Assembly (NCBI GenBank): GCA_024234395.1
Contig: JACKOH010000001.1
Span: 1,445,001-1,509,000 of the forward strand
DNA: 64,000 nucleotides
Reading direction: 5' to 3'
DNA from: Pseudomonadales bacterium
GTDB lineage: Bacteria > Pseudomonadota > Gammaproteobacteria > Pseudomonadales > Pseudohongiellaceae
Of the stretch, positions 63,349 through 64,000 are shown piece by piece; positions within the stretch are counted from its first letter, which is position 1, and each line of letters starts with the position of its first letter. Both the position numbers and the translations under genes were made by a program. The notes beneath the pieces are model-generated. The model worked only from the letters and a program-made list of their open reading frames with translations. It did no database searches and was not told the DNA's origin.

Positions 63349-64000
63349 CTATCGAATCAAAATTCTTTCATGGGTATCGAATGAGCTCGGATCCGAAACA
63401 ATAATTCGGTCGCCCGTCTGCAAGCCTGAAAGTATTTCGATGTAATTAGTAGATGCCTGCCCATAACGCAGCACGACCCGTTCGGCAATGTCACCTTCCG
63501 CGGTAAGACGATAGCCGATCCCCTCGGAGTAGGCCTGGGCGAACACGGGTCGGCGGACGGAAAGCGTGTTCTCGATGTAGGCTACGCGGATGTCTGCCTC
63601 TATATTGAGCTCGGGGCGCACCTCCCGGGGCAGTTGTCCGGTCAGTTCCACTTCAACCAGCACCGAACCATCCACCACGGCCGGGTCAATACGTGAAACA
63701 AAACCGTCCATTTTGCTGGTACGGGTATCAACTGTCGCCTTCATGCCAGTCTGAATGTCATTGACCTGTAACTCCTGAATCTGTACTTCGGCAACAAGTT
63801 GATCCGGCCGGGCGATACGGGTGATGTTGTCGCCCCGGCGAATCTGCTGCCCCAGTTCAAGTTGCATTCCCTGCACTATTCCTTCCTGTCCGGACCGGAT
63901 TTTCAGGTTGGCTACCTGATCACGAATTTTCTGCAACTCGTTCTGTGTCTGTGACAGGCGTACCCGCTCGGCCTCTTCCGTAGCACGCATGGATTCCTCA
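63349..64000 (-). CDS. HlyD/RND-type periplasmic adaptor, 5' end beyond window
   Basis: At least 217 residues of the C-terminal part. A coiled-coil arm (SQTQNELQKIRDQVANLKIR), half of the lipoyl domain (RSGQEGIVQGMQLELGQQIR), and the beta-barrel domain (QLVAEVQIQELQVNDIQTGM) with a membrane-proximal end (VLRYGQASTNYIEILSGLQT). It links an inner-membrane transporter to the envelope. No stop occurs between 63990 and the window edge, so the start lies outside. First visible gene of the operon ATPase-permease-regulator-kinase. Confidence 0.9.
   Translation of the reverse strand, partial: EESMRATEEAERVRLSQTQNELQKIRDQVANLKIRSGQEGIVQGMQLELGQQIRRGDNITRIARPDQLVAEVQIQELQVNDIQTGMKATVDTRTSKMDGFVSRIDPAVVDGSVLVEVELTGQLPREVRPELNIEADIRVAYIENTLSVRRPVFAQAYSEGIGYRLTAEGDIAERVVLRYGQASTNYIEILSGLQTGDRIIVSDPSSFDTHERILIR

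Noticed and set aside
1..64000. tRNA, rRNA, CRISPR, riboswitch, prophage or toxin-antitoxin loci
   Set aside because: I scanned for tRNA-like cloverleafs, repeat-spacer arrays and typical phage or TA genes and recognised none; a covariance search would be needed to exclude small RNAs.

Overview
The window is a chromosomal segment of a gammaproteobacterium, probably a marine or oligotrophic relative of the Pseudomonadales. The evidence is the order ispB / rplU-rpmA-obg-proB / rpsT / murJ, which matches the arrangement known from Pseudomonas, a UUG-started rpsT, EfpL, RimO, TrxC with its zinc domain, PBP1b followed by an LpoP-like lipoprotein, and a PA2778/PA2779-type pair. Base composition is moderately GC-rich by eye (not computed). 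No rRNA, tRNA, CRISPR array, phage or intact insertion sequence was recognised.

Layout. 1-9.4 kb holds housekeeping genes: DAHP synthase (cut at the left edge), EfpL, a secreted lipase-like hydrolase, MurJ, S20, ProB, Obg, L27, L21, IspB and a DUF4399 protein. 9.6-13.8 kb is lipid and electron-transfer metabolism: an acyl-CoA synthetase, a YSC84-type protein and ETF-ubiquinone oxidoreductase. 14.1-18.8 kb carries two tandem paralogous TonB-dependent receptors that share an upstream motif. 18.9-28 kb has a large nested palindrome, an exported methyltransferase, a tiny CxxCxGxG zinc protein, a class III CoA transferase, an exported hydrolase, RimO, photolyase and a PadR/permease-prefix pair. 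28-37 kb is rich in exported proteins: a PA2778-type peptidase beside an amber-interrupted PA2779-type gene, an M19 dipeptidase, a Tat-exported DsrE-like protein, a secreted protein of unknown function, a Tat-exported aminotransferase-fold protein and a PETase/cutinase-like hydrolase. 37-49 kb contains transporters (LysE, SulP), TrxC, an acyltransferase, a small SRPBCC/YdeI operon, a PQQ-type dehydrogenase, cardiolipin synthase, and PepSY-like and BON proteins. 49.7-57 kb carries PBP1b-LpoP, a large secreted beta-propeller protein and a CorA/ZntB transporter. 57.3-64 kb is a minus-strand operon running HlyD adaptor (cut at the right edge), ABC ATPase, MacB/ADOP-like permease, NtrC-type regulator and sensor kinase.

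The most distinctive unexplained structure is non-coding. A family of about 135-140 bp MITE-like elements occurs four times in full, plus fragments, between 33.7 and 57.1 kb. Their termini sit at or near gene ends, and one copy has replaced the 3' end of an acyltransferase gene. There are also a REPIN-like inverted pair with a third copy 2 kb away, and a 107 bp composite palindrome at 18.9-19.0 kb. No complete new defence or biosynthetic system was identified. The PETase-like enzyme, the Tat-exported aminotransferase, the exported methyltransferase and the amber-interrupted PA2779 gene are the best protein-level leads.
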